Made by a program: the position numbers and the translations under genes
Shown: positions 61,685 to 64,000 of the stretch, piece after piece
Numbering within the stretch: position 1 is the first letter of the stretch
Layout of the letters: every line of letters begins with the position of its first letter
Source: Pectinatus sottacetonis
Lineage (GTDB): Bacteria > Bacillota > Negativicutes > Selenomonadales > Selenomonadaceae
Length of the DNA stretch: 64,000 nucleotides
NCBI RefSeq assembly: GCF_015732155.1
Contig: NZ_WIQK01000001.1
Coordinates: 1,808,001 to 1,872,000 of the forward strand
Direction of reading: 5' to 3'
The notes under the pieces: model-generated
What the model saw: the letters and a program-made list of their open reading frames with translations, nothing else
Told to the model about the DNA's origin: nothing
Databases searched by the model: none

Positions 61685-63838
61685 TTGAAACATTTAAAAA
61701 TTGCTTACAGTCCAAATGCGGAAAAATATTTTTCTACTTGTAGAGAAACTATTCTTACCGGACAAACGGATTACACAGATGTTGCCGCTGTAGTTCTTAC
61801 CAATCAAGAGTCTTCCTATATAAAAGAAATAAATAAAACTTGTTTTGGCATTCCAATTTTTCTAATTTTGCTCGATGATGCACCGATGTCTTCAGAAATG
61901 ATAGACAAAGTATACCATGTTATGGATACGGTACATTTTGATGCGCAATTTTACAATCGCCAGATAGAAACTGCTGCCAAGCAATATGAAGAAGGAATTC
62001 TCCCACCGTTTTTTAAAACATTATCGGAGTACGTTGAGAGCGGCAATGCAGCTTTTGACTGCCCGGGCCATCAGGGGGGCCAGTTCTTTCGAAAACATCC
62101 TGCCGGAAGATATCTTTATGATTTCTTTGGGGAAAATATTTTTCGCTCAGACATCTGCAATGCAGATGTAAAACTTGGTGATCTCTTAATACATGAAGGG
62201 CCTGCCGCTAAAGCACAGAAACACGCGGCTAAAGTTTTTAATGCCGATAAAACTTATTTTATTCTTAACGGCACTTCTACTGCTAATAAAGTGGTCACTA
62301 ATGCTCTCTTATCGCCAGGCGATCTCGTATTATTTGACCGTAACAACCACAAATCAATACATCAGGGGGCTCTTATCCAAGCCGGAGCACGTCCTGTGTA
62401 TCTTGAAACCGCACGTAATCCGTTTGGATTTATCGGCGGCATTGATGACCATTGCTTTGAAGAAGATTATTTGCGAAAATCAATAGCAAAAATCGATCCA
62501 GAAAAAGCAAAAGAAAAAAGACCGTTTCGTCTAGCAATTATCCAGCTAGGGACCTATGATGGTACTATTTATAATGCCCGTCAGGTCGTTGACCGAATCG
62601 GTTCGTTATGTGATTATATTTTATTTGACTCTGCATGGGTGGGCTATGAACAATTTATTCCTATGATGAAGGATTGTTCACCACTTTTGCTTGAACTAAC
62701 AGCTGAAGATCCAGGTATTATTGTTACTCAGTCAGTACACAAACAACAAGCTGGATTTTCACAGGCTTCCCAGATTCACAAAAAGGATAGTCATATAAAG
62801 GGGCAAAAAAGATATTGTAATCATAAGAGATTTAATAATGCTTTTATGCTCCATGCTTCGACTAGCCCGTTTTATCCACTTTTTGCCACACTCGATGTTA
62901 ATGCAAAAATCCATGAAGGTGCTGCCGGAAACAGACTTTGGATGGACTGTGTAAAAATGGGTATAGAAGCACGTAAGACTATCCTAAAAAACTGTTCTAT
63001 GATGAAACCTTTTATTCCTGCTTATGTCAATGGTAAAAAGTGGGAAAGTTATTCGACAGAAGAAATAGCTAATAACTTGGAATTCTTTAATTTCCTGCCT
63101 GGAGAAAAATGGCATTCATTTGAAGGCTACGGTAAAAATCAATATTTTGTTGATCCCTGCAAATTGATGCTTACAACTCCGGGAATAGATCGTGCAACTG
63201 GAGAATATGAGAACTTTGGGATACCAGCTACTATTCTTGCTAATTATTTGCGGGAAAATGGTGTCATACCAGAAAAATGCGATTTGAATTCTATTTTATT
63301 TCTTTTGACTCCAGCGGAAACTGCCACTAAGTTGCAGAATCTCGTTTCCCAGATAGTGCGCTTTGAATCAGCTGTAAAAAACAATCTGCCACTGCAAAAA
63401 GTGTTGCCATCAATTTATAATAGCAATGCTGACCGTTATAAGAATTATACAATACGGCAGCTTTGTCAGGAAATGCATGATTTTTACAAAAAAAATAATG
63501 TGAAAAATTTGCAAAAAAATCTATTTCGTGAAAAATGTTTTCCTCAATATAATATTAGTCCGCAAGATGCGCAATATGCTCTTATCCGCAACCATGCCGA
63601 ACTGCTTCCTTTAAGTCAGATAAAAGGAAAGACTGCACTTGAAGGTGCATTGCCTTATCCTCCAGGAATTATCTGTGTAGTTCCCGGAGAAATATGGAAT
63701 GATACTGCACAACGCTATTTCCTTACATTGGAAGAAGGTATCAACAGATTCCCAGGATTTGCACCTGAAATCCAAGGCGTTTACTTAAAAGAAGAATCTG
63801 GCAAAATACACGGCTATGGATATGTCCTGAAGGAATAA
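61685..63838 (+). CDS. speF: ornithine decarboxylase, inducible type
   Basis: A 717-residue PLP enzyme of the Orn/Lys/Arg decarboxylase group. An N-terminal wing domain (~1-110), the PLP domain with DCPGHQGGQFFRKHP, NGTSTANK and the PLP lysine in SVHKQQAGFSQ (about residue 355), then the C-terminal domain. It makes putrescine from ornithine. TTG start after GGGGAGG. A PotE antiporter gene follows directly, as in speF-potE acid-response operons. The gene uses more C-ending codons than its neighbours. Confidence 0.9.
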   Translation: MKHLKIAYSPNAEKYFSTCRETILTGQTDYTDVAAVVLTNQESSYIKEINKTCFGIPIFLILLDDAPMSSEMIDKVYHVMDTVHFDAQFYNRQIETAAKQYEEGILPPFFKTLSEYVESGNAAFDCPGHQGGQFFRKHPAGRYLYDFFGENIFRSDICNADVKLGDLLIHEGPAAKAQKHAAKVFNADKTYFILNGTSTANKVVTNALLSPGDLVLFDRNNHKSIHQGALIQAGARPVYLETARNPFGFIGGIDDHCFEEDYLRKSIAKIDPEKAKEKRPFRLAIIQLGTYDGTIYNARQVVDRIGSLCDYILFDSAWVGYEQFIPMMKDCSPLLLELTAEDPGIIVTQSVHKQQAGFSQASQIHKKDSHIKGQKRYCNHKRFNNAFMLHASTSPFYPLFATLDVNAKIHEGAAGNRLWMDCVKMGIEARKTILKNCSMMKPFIPAYVNGKKWESYSTEEIANNLEFFNFLPGEKWHSFEGYGKNQYFVDPCKLMLTTPGIDRATGEYENFGIPATILANYLRENGVIPEKCDLNSILFLLTPAETATKLQNLVSQIVRFESAVKNNLPLQKVLPSIYNSNADRYKNYTIRQLCQEMHDFYKKNNVKNLQKNLFREKCFPQYNISPQDAQYALIRNHAELLPLSQIKGKTALEGALPYPPGIICVVPGEIWNDTAQRYFLTLEEGINRFPGFAPEIQGVYLKEESGKIHGYGYVLKE

Positions 63839-63874
63839 CGGATAATTATCAGCTATGCGAAAGGACAATATAAT

Positions 63875-64000
63875 ATGACTGAGAAAAAAAATAAAATGAG
63901 TGTATTGCAGTTAACATTCCTTACTGCTATCAATATGATGGGGTCAGGTATCATTATGCTCCCTACCAAGCTTGCTGAAGTAGGTACTATTTCCATTATT
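63875..64000 (+). CDS. potE: putrescine-ornithine antiporter PotE, 5' part only
   Basis: The window ends 42 codons in. MSVLQLTFLTAINMMGSGII and MLPTKLAEVGTISII match the start of PotE, an APC-family exchanger of putrescine and ornithine. AAGGA precedes the ATG, 36 bases after the decarboxylase stop. Confidence 0.88.
   Translation, partial: MTEKKNKMSVLQLTFLTAINMMGSGIIMLPTKLAEVGTISII

Overview
The window looks like a chromosome segment of a low-G+C, anaerobic member of the Firmicutes with a Gram-negative-type envelope, most likely the Negativicutes (Selenomonas/Megamonas/Pectinatus relatives). This is inferred from PolC together with A+T-rich codons, the secD-secF/yajC/tgt cluster, oxygen-sensitive Fe-S serine dehydratase SdaAA/SdaAB, scattered B12 salvage genes and a TatD-linked radical SAM protein. 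No rRNA, prophage, CRISPR array or intact transposase is present.

Layout. 0.2-2.4 kb: NimA-like flavoprotein, LL-diaminopimelate aminotransferase and a MarR regulator. 2.6-14.3 kb: a catabolic island in two transcription units. The first has an M20 amidohydrolase, a HutF-like deiminase, aconitase X (large and small subunits), a D-2-hydroxyacid dehydrogenase, HutI and HutU. The second is a NitT/TauT-type ABC importer. There is no histidine ammonia-lyase. Each unit starts with nearly the same very short leader: a strong promoter followed at once by a terminator hairpin. 14.3-25.4 kb: exported hypotheticals, a 6S-like RNA, a PolC with no exonuclease insert, CobC/CobS/CobU, RibF, a glycosyltransferase and a small HMA-like protein behind a CsoR-like operator. 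25.7-34.1 kb: a mannose-family PTS (IIA-IIB-IIC-IID) followed by a membrane-anchored sugar-binding protein, a histidine kinase, a NarL-type regulator, a second solute-binding protein and a HAD phosphatase. 34.1-39.9 kb: greA-lysS, eight tRNAs, rubredoxin, ComFB, Nth and a GNAT. 40-49.7 kb, mostly minus strand: HtpX, TerC behind a yybP-ykoY Mn riboswitch, radical SAM, pyridoxamine kinase, SecF/SecD, a SpoIIE-type phosphatase, FthC, YajC and Tgt. 49.7-54.6 kb: a probable operon sdaAB-sdaAA-cbiB-cobO-ABC exporter. 54.8-64 kb: a DapF-like remnant, AraC, a diacylglycerol glycosyltransferase with a zinc phospholipase C, an ArsR/permease/thioredoxin set, and an XRE regulator divergent from ornithine decarboxylase and a truncated PotE.

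Most interesting: (i) the paired promoter-attenuator leaders of the hutH-less imidazole cluster, and the chemistry implied by aconitase X plus a 2-hydroxyacid dehydrogenase upstream of urocanate; (ii) four copies of an omegaRNA/IS605-like structured element without TnpB, all in the sense orientation in the 5' leader of a gene (greA, rubredoxin, secD, SpoIIE-type phosphatase); (iii) PolC missing its proofreading domain; (iv) a strongly structured ~130-nt fold-back between a GNAT gene and htpX.
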